Origin: Thaumarchaeota archaeon UBA183
Lineage (GTDB): Archaea > Thermoproteota > Nitrososphaeria > Nitrososphaerales > UBA183
Reading direction: 5' to 3'
Assembly: GCA_002495205.1 (NCBI GenBank)
Contig: DAEE01000032.1
Location: 1,535-12,689 of the forward strand
Length of the DNA stretch: 11,155 nt
A program made the position numbers and the translations under genes. Positions 1 to 5,663 of the stretch are shown piece by piece (the first letter of the stretch is position 1; each line of letters begins with the position of its first letter). The notes under the pieces are model-generated. The model searched no databases. It saw only the letters and a list, made by a program, of their open reading frames with translations, and was not told the origin of the DNA.

Positions 1-56
1 CTGTTATCCTAGCTTGACTCCACTTGCTGACAAAGAACAGATTTTCTATTGACCAC

Positions 57-64
57 AATATCAT
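57..64 (+). promoter_or_regulatory. Weak TATA-like box near the left edge
   Basis: An AT-rich motif (AATATCAT) sits in the AT-rich first 65 bases of the window, which otherwise becomes strongly GC-rich. It would place a transcript start near position 88. An ATG at 89 begins only a 16-codon frame ending at 139, so this box could instead drive the gene starting at about 234 through a leader of some 145 nt. Motif quality is poor, and it is listed because nothing better is seen upstream of the first gene. Confidence 0.25.
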
Positions 65-111
65 CCTGTCGAGGACGCACTGCAGCAGATGGCGCCCGTC
101 AACGGCTCCCG

Positions 112-133
112 CCCATTTGCGTCCCATTTGCGT
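112..133. repeat. Tandem 11-bp direct repeat (two copies)
   Basis: The unit CCCATTTGCGT occurs twice back to back, followed by CC. An 11-bp unit is about one helical turn, so both copies would present the same face to a bound protein, but replication slippage explains two copies equally well. It lies between the weak TATA-like box and the first gene. Confidence 0.6.
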
Positions 134-233
134 CCGTAAACCATGACTTGTGGGTGCAGGTCCGCTGAGCCCAAGGAAGAAATCGCGACGGAGCGAGAGG
201 GGGTGCGTGCCAGAGTCGGGGGTCCACAGGTCG

Positions 234-605
234 ATGAAGGCAGTGGTGAAGAAGGAGCTCGAGCATGAGCGTTATGCCGTAGTGGAGGAGCCCCTGTCTC
301 CTCCCAGGGAGAAGGTTACCTGGACGTCGTACAGGCCCGACCTGCTGGGATACAAATCGGAGGACGGGAAGGAGGAGCTGGTGCTGGTGGAGTGCGAGAC
401 TCATCCCAACATGAAGCGGCTGAGGGAGAAGAACGCCTCGAGCGTTTCTTTACAGCCCTACCTTTTTCGGCATGGGTCTGTGCGGAGGATACTCGCGGTC
501 CCCCGGGGGAAGCTGGGATTAGTGGACTTGCGGATAAGGGATAGCTGGGAGGTCTGGGTGGTCGGGGCCGTTTCGGCGATAGACAAGTACCCCACCTCCC
601 ATTGA
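234..605 (+). CDS. Small unknown protein, possibly nuclease-fold-like
   Basis: This 123-residue protein was not recognised as a named family. The start is the ATG at 234; the frame is open back to a GTG at 150, but that extension is basic, low-complexity sequence that looks non-coding. The core has a YRPDLLGY segment, a hydrophobic strand ending in VLVECETHP, a KRLREKN helix, and RRILAVPRGKLGLVDL followed by a Trp-rich strand. An acidic residue in a PD pair, then a strand ending in E-C-E, then a Lys/Arg-rich helix loosely resembles the PD-(D/E)XK nuclease order, but the Lys is not in the canonical place, so no activity is claimed. No signal peptide or membrane segment is seen. A phosphoribosyltransferase follows within 60 bp on the same strand, so the two are probably co-transcribed. 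Confidence 0.6.
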   Translation: MKAVVKKELEHERYAVVEEPLSPPREKVTWTSYRPDLLGYKSEDGKEELVLVECETHPNMKRLREKNASSVSLQPYLFRHGSVRRILAVPRGKLGLVDLRIRDSWEVWVVGAVSAIDKYPTSH

Positions 606-662
606 AATGTGCCCGCCGCCAAGGCAACCAGTTATGTGAGGGAGAAGCATGGCGGGGACTGT

Positions 663-1325
663 ATGCTGGCGTTCAAGGACAGGCAAGAGGCCGGCAAAGA
701 GGTTGCCCGTGCTCTTGCGGAGTACAAGGGAAAGAATGTGGTGGTCATGGGAATGCCGAGAGGCGGAGTCGTAGTCGCGAGAGAGGTGGCGGAGGCGCTA
801 GACGCGCCGCTTGACATCGTCGTGACACGGAAAATCGGGGCACCTGGAGAACCCGAGTTCGCGCTGGGAGCCGTCACTCAAGAAGGAGACGTAATTGTTG
901 ACAGCCGAGCCGCCGAGTCCGTCGGAGCCACTGCCGAATATCTGCAAGAAGAGGCAAGGAGGAAGAAGTCGGAGGTGAAAGAAAGGATGCGGAGATTGAG
1001 AGGGGACGCGCCATACCCCAGCCTGGAGGGGAAGACAATCATCATAATAGATGATGGAATGGCCACGGGGAACTCGATGAGGGCGGCGGTCCAATCAATC
1101 AAGATGAGGGGTCCCAAGGAAGTGGTCGTTGCTGTGCCCGTGGCGCCAAGGGAAGCGGTGGCGGAGCTTTCCAGGGAAGGGACCAAAGTCGTGTGTCTTG
1201 AGCAGCCCCGCTTCTTCTTCGCGATAGGGGAATTCTACAAAGACTTCGGGCAGGTAGAGGACGCTGAGGTCAGAAAGCTGCTCGAGAGCGCATGGAAGAG
1301 GCGGGGGCTCGAATCCGCAGTATAG
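663..1325 (+). CDS. Phosphoribosyltransferase, COG1926-like
   Basis: A 220-residue type I phosphoribosyltransferase-fold protein. The PRPP-binding signature is clear at residues 126-139, where a four-isoleucine strand leads into DDGMATGNS with D130 and D131. An MPRGG loop at 31-35 fits the pyrophosphate-binding loop. The ATG at 663 is preferred because MLAFKDRQEAG matches the usual family N-terminus (a residue or two, then FKDR.EAG); the frame also has an upstream GTG at 609 that would give 238 residues. A TTATG motif about 28 nt upstream could be a weak promoter. The COG1926 family is predicted from fold, and its true base substrate is generally unknown; its members occur in many archaea and bacteria. 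It lies just downstream of the small unknown gene and ends 26 bp from a convergent gene. Confidence 0.88.
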   Translation: MLAFKDRQEAGKEVARALAEYKGKNVVVMGMPRGGVVVAREVAEALDAPLDIVVTRKIGAPGEPEFALGAVTQEGDVIVDSRAAESVGATAEYLQEEARRKKSEVKERMRRLRGDAPYPSLEGKTIIIIDDGMATGNSMRAAVQSIKMRGPKEVVVAVPVAPREAVAELSREGTKVVCLEQPRFFFAIGEFYKDFGQVEDAEVRKLLESAWKRRGLESAV

Positions 1326-1351
1326 GTCCGAGTTCGAATAGGCAGAATCCC

Positions 1352-2140
1352 CTAAGACTGTGCCTCTCCCGAGTAGTAGTCCCAAATCTTCTTCTGCTCT
1401 TCCTTGACGTAATTCATTTCGGCTGCCGAGAGCTTGGGGTCATTGGCCCTTGAGAAGGGCCTTCTCAGGGAAGGTGGGAGACTGTCATCGCAGAAGAAGC
1501 CTCCGCCCGGGAAGCCAGTGTCCCTTCGGACTATAATCGCGGCAAACCCAAGCGCACCCCGGTGGTGTTCGTCCACGTCTACGGCTGAGATGGCCTCGAA
1601 TAGCGGGCGCCCCCTCGAAATCCCAAGGATTCGCATCAGCTCCCCGTACGTGAGCGTCCCGCGGGCTTTGGCCGTCCTGAGGAGCTCGCGCCTCAGGTTC
1701 TCGAGGGGAGGGTCATGCATTCGAAGGTCATTGGTCGCCTCTTGACCCTGAAGGCAGTATCTTCCAATCAGATCGTCTATCTTGCTCGAAAGCTGGTCCC
1801 TTATCCCTCTGAGCTCTTCGAACGTCTTCCCTGTCGCCCCTGGCAGAGGCCAGTCCTCTCCCTTGCCTTCGGCGCCTAGGGGGCACCTGTCCAGGCACCC
1901 GAACGTCACCACCCGCGATGCCCTGGCGACGAGATCAGCCGTGACGAGCCTGGGGGTCCTCTCGGCAGGCATAACGCCCACCTCTCTGAGCAGCTGACGG
2001 ACATTGGTGTTGACGGAGGCGGCCGGGCTCACCCCTGCGCTCTCGGCGTGCCAGCCAGGTGGGGCCTTCGAGTTGAACAGCTCCTCGGATAGCACGCTCC
2101 TGAAGGTGTTCTCGACGCAGACGAAGAGGATTGTTTTCGT
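1352..2140 (-). CDS. LMW-phosphatase/arsenate reductase fused to unknown C-terminal domain
   Basis: About 262 residues if translation starts at the ACG at 2140. Read from there, the N-terminus is MKTILFVCVENTFRS, an excellent ArsC/LMWPTP P-loop (CX5R; C8, R14, S15). Further on, VVTFGC-LDR-C supplies C82 and C86, matching the resolving-cysteine pair of thioredoxin-coupled arsenate reductases. The usual DP dyad with the general-acid Asp is replaced: LPGATGK stands where LPDP.GK is common. Residues from about 143 to 260 form a separate domain (winged-helix-like LTYGELMRILGIS, DEHHRGALGFAAIIV, TGFPGGGFF, then a Trp-containing helix) not recognised by name. No ATG, GTG or TTG lies between the preceding gene's in-frame TGA and the P-loop; the first is GTG 2095, which would remove the catalytic Cys. 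A TATA-like box 26 nt upstream of 2140 supports a leaderless ACG start. Confidence 0.75.
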   Translation of the reverse strand, partial: TKTILFVCVENTFRSVLSEELFNSKAPPGWHAESAGVSPAASVNTNVRQLLREVGVMPAERTPRLVTADLVARASRVVTFGCLDRCPLGAEGKGEDWPLPGATGKTFEELRGIRDQLSSKIDDLIGRYCLQGQEATNDLRMHDPPLENLRRELLRTAKARGTLTYGELMRILGISRGRPLFEAISAVDVDEHHRGALGFAAIIVRRDTGFPGGGFFCDDSLPPSLRRPFSRANDPKLSAAEMNYVKEEQKKIWDYYSGEAQS

Positions 2141-2162
2141 GACTTCGTTTTGCGGTTCCCCT

Positions 2163-2170
2163 GATTTAAC
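2163..2170 (-). promoter_or_regulatory. TATA-like box for the phosphatase-fusion gene
   Basis: On the minus strand the motif reads GTTAAATC, centred about 26 nt before the ACG at 2140. That spacing is the same as for the better promoters in this window and would give a transcript beginning at or next to the ACG. It lies in the short gap after the CBS gene, so the fusion gene may have its own promoter as well as read-through from upstream. Confidence 0.45.
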
Positions 2171-2188
2171 GACTGCTTCGGGAGGGTT

Positions 2189-2701
2189 TCAGGACTCCAA
2201 GCTCTTCGCGACCCTGAACTGGTCCCCGACGATGGCCCTCATGTTCAGGAGCCCCAGCGGCTTGCCGTGGTCAGTGACGAAGACCGTCCTAATGCTGTGC
2301 TTCGCCATCAGTTGGACACCTTCAGAGAGGGGCCTGTCGGCCTCAATGGAGATCATGGGGGACGACATGATTTTCCTTACGGGGATGGAAGAGGAGAGAA
2401 GATCGTCGGCTGCGATTCTGTACAGTATGTCGCGTTCCGTTAGTATCCCCTTCGGCTCCCCGTTTATCAGAACGAGGACGTTGCCTGTACCTTTGTCGCG
2501 CATCATCTGTGCCGCCTTGAGGACAGATTCGTTAGCGTCAATCATGAGAGGGTCCGTTTTCACGAAGTTCCTAATGGTCGGGACGGTGGACTCGCCAGCC
2601 TCGATCCAGAAGGTGAGCGAGTAGTGGCAGTTGGGGCACTCGTCGGGGGTGTTATCTCCTTCGAAAATGTGTCCGCAACGGTAGCACTCCCACCTTGTCA
2701 T
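2189..2701 (-). CDS. Zinc ribbon plus tandem CBS-domain protein
   Basis: A complete 170-residue cytoplasmic protein. The N-terminal 30 residues are a rubredoxin/rubrerythrin-like zinc or iron ribbon with Cys6, Cys9, Cys22 and Cys25 (CYRCG and CPNC). Two CBS motifs follow: the first over about residues 45-105 (LMIDANESVLKAAQMM, GILTERDIL), the second over about 110-165 (MISIEADRPLSEGVQLM, then RTVFVTDHGKPLGLL). CBS pairs (Bateman modules) commonly bind adenine nucleotides or S-adenosylmethionine; the ligand here cannot be read from sequence. The metal ribbon could sense redox state or bind a partner (inference). The ATG at 2701 lies 28 nt downstream of a good TATA box, so the mRNA is probably leaderless. 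The TGA stop is in the same frame as the following phosphatase-fusion gene. Confidence 0.9.
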   Translation of the reverse strand: MTRWECYRCGHIFEGDNTPDECPNCHYSLTFWIEAGESTVPTIRNFVKTDPLMIDANESVLKAAQMMRDKGTGNVLVLINGEPKGILTERDILYRIAADDLLSSSIPVRKIMSSPMISIEADRPLSEGVQLMAKHSIRTVFVTDHGKPLGLLNMRAIVGDQFRVAKSLES

Positions 2702-2725
2702 TCCGTAGGAATGGGGTTTCCGTGG

Positions 2726-2733
2726 TATATTAA
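2726..2733 (-). promoter_or_regulatory. Archaeal TATA box, CBS gene
   Basis: The minus strand reads TTAATATA in a GC-rich surround, centred 28 nt before the ATG at 2701. This is one of the best promoter matches in the window and predicts a leaderless transcript. Confidence 0.7.
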
Positions 2734-2752
2734 GAACGTGGGGTCGAACTGG

Positions 2753-3037
2753 TTAGGGGGCAGAGGACGGCGCCGCCTCGTCCTTCGGGGCGAGGGCGAT
2801 AAGATGCCTGGCCTTCTGCTGGCATAGGGCGGCGTTGTCTGTGTAGTACTTCCAGGCCGTGTAGTTCTCCTCCACCTTGGACAGGAGAAGAAGGATGTCT
2901 GCCGCCTGGAGGTATCGGGATACTGCTGTCCCAGAGTCCCCCGCCTTCTCGTCGGCAGCAGCGTCGGTCATCAGCTGGTTGGCGTACCAGCGCAGCTTCT
3001 GTGCCCTTGTCATGGGAGGTTTGGGAGCCGCCTGCAT
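2753..3037 (-). CDS. Small MIT-like helical protein
   Basis: A 94-residue helical protein with an Ala/Pro-rich first dozen residues. The core matches the pattern of MIT (microtubule interacting and transport) domains: paired amphipathic helices with RAQKLRWYANQLMTDAAADEKAG, then SRYLQAADILLLL, a spacer and a third helix ending in KARHLIAL. In archaea MIT domains are best known from CdvC/Vps4, where they bind ESCRT-III proteins; a free-standing copy might act as an adaptor, but a generic TPR-like fold is an alternative. The ATG at 3037 follows a GGAGG only 2 nt away, which is unusually close. A TTG at 3046 and an ATG at 3013 are other possible starts. It lies about 75 bp downstream of the DUF192 gene on the same strand and shows no clear promoter of its own. 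Confidence 0.7.
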   Translation of the reverse strand: MQAAPKPPMTRAQKLRWYANQLMTDAAADEKAGDSGTAVSRYLQAADILLLLSKVEENYTAWKYYTDNAALCQQKARHLIALAPKDEAAPSSAP

Positions 3038-3113
3038 GTCCTCCAATCGGCTCGGCAGGAGGCAAAAGAAGGCCTAGTCGAAATTCCTAGACGATAACGT
3101 AAGAAGCGCGAAG

Positions 3114-3605
3114 TCAGCTGAACAGAATGGTCATTCCAGTGGCAATGCCGTTTGCGGCAGTGAAGCCGGCCTTCGCCTCTATCACGTAGTTCGCGGACGC
3201 GCTTGGCGTATAGGTCGCGCACCCGTACCCGGAGAGGTTGTAACAGGGGGGAGCCCCCTCCATGATGTAGACGACCCGGCCCGAGTCCCCGGTTGCGTTC
3301 ACCCAAATCATGTCCAGGCTGGTGTTTGTGTCGTACATCCAGAAAGCCCACTTGCTCGAATACGGAAACGCGAAGAGCATTGTTGTGGTGTTGGTAACCT
3401 TCTTGTTCATGAGGCCTGCCTGCCTCTCCTGCTGGGTTGTGGCGACGTAGGTGAAGACAAAGGTCCTGCCGTTCACGGAAAACGTCGAGGGAACCTTGGT
3501 TGTGACGGGTCCCGGGGCAGCGCTGGACTCGTAGACCGCGTAGACCAGGAGCAGCACCAACACCGTGATTACGCAGACTGCGAGCGTCTTCCTGGAAGGA
3601 GCCAA
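3114..3605 (-). CDS. DUF192 protein with N-terminal membrane anchor
   Basis: A 163-residue protein of the DUF192 (COG1430) family. Residues 8-25 form one hydrophobic segment after a short basic N-terminus (PSRK), making it a membrane-anchored or secreted protein with the domain outside. Family landmarks are ERQAGLM at 60-66, a MLFAFP strand at 76-81, FWMYDTNTSLDMIWV at 88-102 and the terminal YVIEAKAGF. Cys121 and Cys129 flank a short loop and could form a disulfide. The biochemical role of DUF192 is not established. The start is a TTG at 3605, 26 nt downstream of a TATA-like box, which implies a leaderless TTG-initiated mRNA; it is also the only start that keeps the basic residues ahead of the membrane segment. 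It is divergent from the winged-helix gene. Confidence 0.88.
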   Translation of the reverse strand: MAPSRKTLAVCVITVLVLLLVYAVYESSAAPGPVTTKVPSTFSVNGRTFVFTYVATTQQERQAGLMNKKVTNTTTMLFAFPYSSKWAFWMYDTNTSLDMIWVNATGDSGRVVYIMEGAPPCYNLSGYGCATYTPSASANYVIEAKAGFTAANGIATGMTILFS

Positions 3606-3627
3606 CGTTCTCGGTGGTGTTGGGAGG

Positions 3628-3635
3628 AATATTTC
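3628..3635 (-). promoter_or_regulatory. TATA box, DUF192 gene
   Basis: The minus strand reads GAAATATT, centred about 26 nt before the TTG start at 3605. It belongs to the divergent promoter region shared with the winged-helix gene. Confidence 0.6.
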
Positions 3636-3724
3636 TGCAGTTCCGATAGGGAGGCACAGGCGGTTGGCCGGCCCTCTCGCTCGCCTATGGAAAGGTGGAT
3701 CGATGCTCGCTGGCGAGAGTGTGT

Positions 3725-3732
3725 TTTTTAAA
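3725..3732 (+). promoter_or_regulatory. TATA box, winged-helix gene
   Basis: A TTTTTAAA run in GC-rich surroundings, centred about 32 nt before the TTG at 3761. Its presence argues against the more upstream ATG at 3695, because that start would lie before the promoter. Confidence 0.6.
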
Positions 3733-3760
3733 GGAGCAGGGCCCGAAGACTACTGAAACA

Positions 3761-4378
3761 TTGAAGCGGGACTCCGAACCCGAAGGCGAGCCGACTGTCG
3801 TGAGCCCAAGGGACGCAGAAGTAGTGCGAACCATCGAGGAGGAGGGACTCTCTGTTTTCACTTTCGACGGGCTCAGACGGATAACGGGCACTCATCCTGA
3901 GACTCTCTCTAGGTCGTTGGAGAGGCTTGAGGACGGCGGCCTCGTGGTCAAATCTCCCGAGGGGTATAGCGTCACCGACAAGGCAAGGGAATCCTTTGCG
4001 GTGAGGCCTGCCTATGGGGGACCAGGAAAGGTGCCGATTCTGCATACCTTCCTCCCCTATGAGGCGAGCGCCGGGACGATCATTTCGGCACTCAAGGGGA
4101 GGTGGTTCGACACAATACGATGGGTAGGGATGGCCGAGACCGACGAAGGTTTCGTAATGAAATGGGTTACCGAGGACGGGACTGCGACAATCGACGCCAG
4201 GTTCTCGGCGGGGCAGCTGGATGTCGACGCAAAGGTGGCGAAGGAAGCCGACCTTCCAAAGGCGGTCCGAGCAGCTCACCAGTTGATGGGGAGAATCTCC
4301 AGGCTCTACGCCAGCCCAAGGCCGGGAGCAAGGCCCGCTCTAATGCGGATAGGGTACTTCAAGCCGTACGCGATGTGA
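3761..4378 (+). CDS. Winged-helix DNA-binding regulator
   Basis: A 205-residue protein if started at the TTG at 3761, which sits downstream of the TATA box; an ATG at 3695 would add 22 unlikely residues and precede the promoter. Residues 16-78 form a winged helix: a helix ending in TIEEEG, FTFDGLRRITG as a first HTH helix, HPETLSRSLERLEDGGLV as the recognition helix and following turn, and a wing ending in YSVTDKARE. The remaining 125 residues form an alpha/beta domain (ISALKGRWFDTIRWVGM, FVMKWVTEDGTATIDARF, and a helical AAHQLMGRISRLYAS) with no recognised family, possibly for ligand binding or dimerisation. The protein is probably a transcription factor controlling itself, the divergent DUF192 gene, or the downstream protease. 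The protease begins 69 bp later with its own Shine-Dalgarno site and no evident promoter. Confidence 0.8.
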   Translation: MKRDSEPEGEPTVVSPRDAEVVRTIEEEGLSVFTFDGLRRITGTHPETLSRSLERLEDGGLVVKSPEGYSVTDKARESFAVRPAYGGPGKVPILHTFLPYEASAGTIISALKGRWFDTIRWVGMAETDEGFVMKWVTEDGTATIDARFSAGQLDVDAKVAKEADLPKAVRAAHQLMGRISRLYASPRPGARPALMRIGYFKPYAM

Positions 4379-4427
4379 GCCGCTACCTCTCGAACCCGCT
4401 CAACAAGTAGCTGCCGGGTGCATGGTC

Positions 4428-4438
4428 CAGGTGGTGAT
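4428..4438 (+). promoter_or_regulatory. Shine-Dalgarno site selecting the htrA start
   Basis: AGGTGGTGATT closely matches the anti-SD complement AGGAGGTGATC and lies about 9 nt before the ATG at 4448. It decides for that ATG over the GTG at 4418. A strong SD in an internal gene together with a leaderless first gene is the expected archaeal operon pattern. Confidence 0.65.
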
Positions 4439-4447
4439 TCTGACAAT

Positions 4448-5365
4448 ATGACAGGAACACAGGGTATGCAGCTGTTACAGTCATTTTCAGACGCTGTAAC
4501 CGAGCTGGCTGAGAGCGTTTCACCTTCGGTGGTGAACGTTAACGCAGGAAGGAGAGGTGGCACGGGAATTGTCTGGTCCTCCGACGGACTGGTCGTAACC
4601 GCGAGCCACGTCGTAGGGCACTCGATGGCGCCTACGGTCGTGTTAAGTGACGGCAAGGAACTCGAGGCGAGGTTAGTCGGAAGGGATCCATACACGGACA
4701 TCGCCCTGCTCAAGGTAGACGCATCGGGGCTGGCGCCTGTCAAGGTGGGAAGCGCGGACGGCATAAAGGTGGGACAGTTCGTCCTAGCCCTGGCGAACGC
4801 CTCGGGGAAGAAAGCCTCAGCCACATCAGGCATCATAACGAGCAACCGCAGGAGCATGCACGGCTTCTGGGGGGTCATGATAGAGGACGCCGTGGTCTCG
4901 GACGCGAAGTTGAACCCCGGCTATTCTGGTGGTCCCCTAGTGGACGCATCCGGGAACCTGCTGGGAATGAACGTGGCCTACTTCGCCGGCAGAGGAGTGG
5001 CCGTCTCCGTTGACTCCCTGAAGGAAACCGTCGGCAAGATCTCAAAGGACGGCCGTGTCAAGAAGGGCTTCCTGGGAGTCGTAGTCGAGCCTGTCGAGAT
5101 CCCTGAAGAACTCGCCAGGACCGCCGAAGTCGGCCAGGAGGATGGGCTCCTCGTCAGGGCTGTAGATGCCGGGTCCCCGGCGAGGGCTGCAGGAGTGGCC
5201 CTGGGCGACATCATCCTGAAGCTGGGGGACGCGCAAGCTACCGACGAGTACGAGCTCCACAAGGCGCTCTCGGGGGACGTCGTGGGGAAGACGGTCACCC
5301 TTCGGATCCTAAGGGCAGAGAAGGTTGCCGACCTGAAGGTCACTCCAAGGGAGGCCGAGCTGTAG
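4448..5365 (+). CDS. Cytoplasmic HtrA/DegP-type serine protease with PDZ domain
   Basis: A 305-residue trypsin-fold protease with one C-terminal PDZ domain. Counted from the ATG at 4448, the triad is His54 (TASHVVG), Asp84 (YTDIALLKV) and Ser160 (NPGYSGGPLV). The residue before the nucleophile is Tyr where Asn is usual in HtrA (GNSGGP), a conservative-looking variant next to an intact Ser. The PDZ runs from about residue 207 to the end: GFLGVVVEPV, SPARAAGVALGDIILKLGD, then the C-terminal strand TVTLRILR. No signal peptide or membrane anchor is visible, so the enzyme should act in the cytoplasm, unlike most DegP/DegS proteins. It likely degrades or refolds damaged proteins. It follows the winged-helix gene, which may regulate it. 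Confidence 0.92.
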   Translation: MTGTQGMQLLQSFSDAVTELAESVSPSVVNVNAGRRGGTGIVWSSDGLVVTASHVVGHSMAPTVVLSDGKELEARLVGRDPYTDIALLKVDASGLAPVKVGSADGIKVGQFVLALANASGKKASATSGIITSNRRSMHGFWGVMIEDAVVSDAKLNPGYSGGPLVDASGNLLGMNVAYFAGRGVAVSVDSLKETVGKISKDGRVKKGFLGVVVEPVEIPEELARTAEVGQEDGLLVRAVDAGSPARAAGVALGDIILKLGDAQATDEYELHKALSGDVVGKTVTLRILRAEKVADLKVTPREAEL

Positions 5366-5403
5366 ATGACGTCGTTCCCAAAAGAACCCAACTTCCCTCA
5401 ACC

Positions 5404-5445
5404 GGGAGGACCCAGGGAACCCCTCCCTCCCATCCGTCCTCCTTT
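5404..5445 (+). terminator. Possible htrA transcription terminator
   Basis: GGGAGG at 5404-5409 can pair with CCTCCC at 5422-5427, or GGAGGA at 5405-5410 with TCCTCC at 5437-5442, followed by TTTCT. The T-run is short for an archaeal oligo-T terminator, so the call is weak. Confidence 0.3.
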
Positions 5446-5491
5446 CTGATTCCCAAGGGCTAATCCAATCAGGAACCCACTGTGGGGAGGC

Positions 5492-5539
5492 CCGGGAAGA
5501 GACTCTCCACGGGGAGAAGACGGTCTGCCTGCTGCCCGG
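5492..5539 (+). ncRNA. Candidate structured RNA hairpin
   Basis: Nested complementary segments are visible: CCGGG (5492-5496) with CCCGG (5535-5539); AGAC (5500-5503) with GTCT (5523-5526); and TCTCC (5504-5508) with GGAGA (5513-5517) around an ACGG tetraloop. The two inner stems stack on one side, with a 5-nt bulge on the other. The element lies upstream of the TATA box of the PLP gene, so it is not in that gene's leader. It may be the 3' untranslated region of htrA, a separate small RNA, or chance pairing in GC-rich sequence. Confidence 0.25.
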
Positions 5540-5622
5540 AATCAACCGAGGTTAGCCGTCACAGCGAAGGTGGCCGGAGAGGTGATCCCAAGGGCGCTAT
5601 GTGTCGCATTACGGATGAAATA

Positions 5623-5636
5623 ATAACATATGTTAT
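5623..5636. promoter_or_regulatory. Perfect 14-bp palindrome, candidate operator
   Basis: ATAACATATGTTAT is a perfect inverted repeat. It overlaps the upstream edge of the TATA box and the BRE position of the PLP-rhodanese gene, so a dimeric regulator bound here would compete with TBP/TFB. The surrounding sequence is GC-rich, which makes the AT-rich palindrome stand out. Confidence 0.55.
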
Positions 5637-5640
5637 ATAA
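5633..5640 (+). promoter_or_regulatory. TATA box, PLP-rhodanese gene
   Basis: TTATATAA, itself inside the palindrome GTTATATAAC (5632-5641), is centred 27 nt before the ATG at 5664. It is the strongest archaeal TATA match in the window and predicts a leaderless mRNA. Confidence 0.75.
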
Positions 5641-5663
5641 CCCAGACGCCGGATGCTCTTGTA

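Larger units (their letters stand above)
5366..5622 (+). other. Gene-free stretch with several hairpins
   Basis: No credible coding frame is seen on either strand between htrA and the PLP-enzyme promoter. The stretch holds two groups of inverted repeats: a possible htrA terminator near 5404-5445 and a longer hairpin at 5492-5539. It carries no tRNA-like T-arm, no C/D-box pair and no SRP or RNase P signature that could be recognised. Confidence 0.5.

Noticed and set aside
2..52. Possible 3' end of a gene entering from the left edge
   Set aside because: The frame ends at a TGA after 16 codons; this is too short and featureless to support a partial gene.
89..139. 16-codon frame starting 28 nt after the weak TATA-like box
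   Set aside because: It contains the tandem 11-bp repeat and has no recognisable peptide features; it is probably coincidental.
1300..1350. tRNA-like T-arm sequences (CTCGAATCC and GTTCGAATA)
   Set aside because: The first lies inside the phosphoribosyltransferase coding sequence. The flanks of the second do not pair as a T-stem, and no acceptor or anticodon arm was found.
3010..3657. Long minus-strand frame overlapping the DUF192 gene
   Set aside because: It is an Arg/His-rich out-of-frame shadow; DUF192 motifs fix the correct frame.
5481..5512. SRP RNA-like segment (GAGGCCCGGGAAG)
   Set aside because: It resembles the SRP domain IV loop only superficially; the GGAAG/AGCAGCC arrangement and the flanking helices are absent.
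5309..5545. Minus-strand open frame across the gap after htrA
   Set aside because: It overlaps the htrA 3' end, is rich in Arg/Trp/Gly as expected from reversed GC-rich sequence, and has no start signal.
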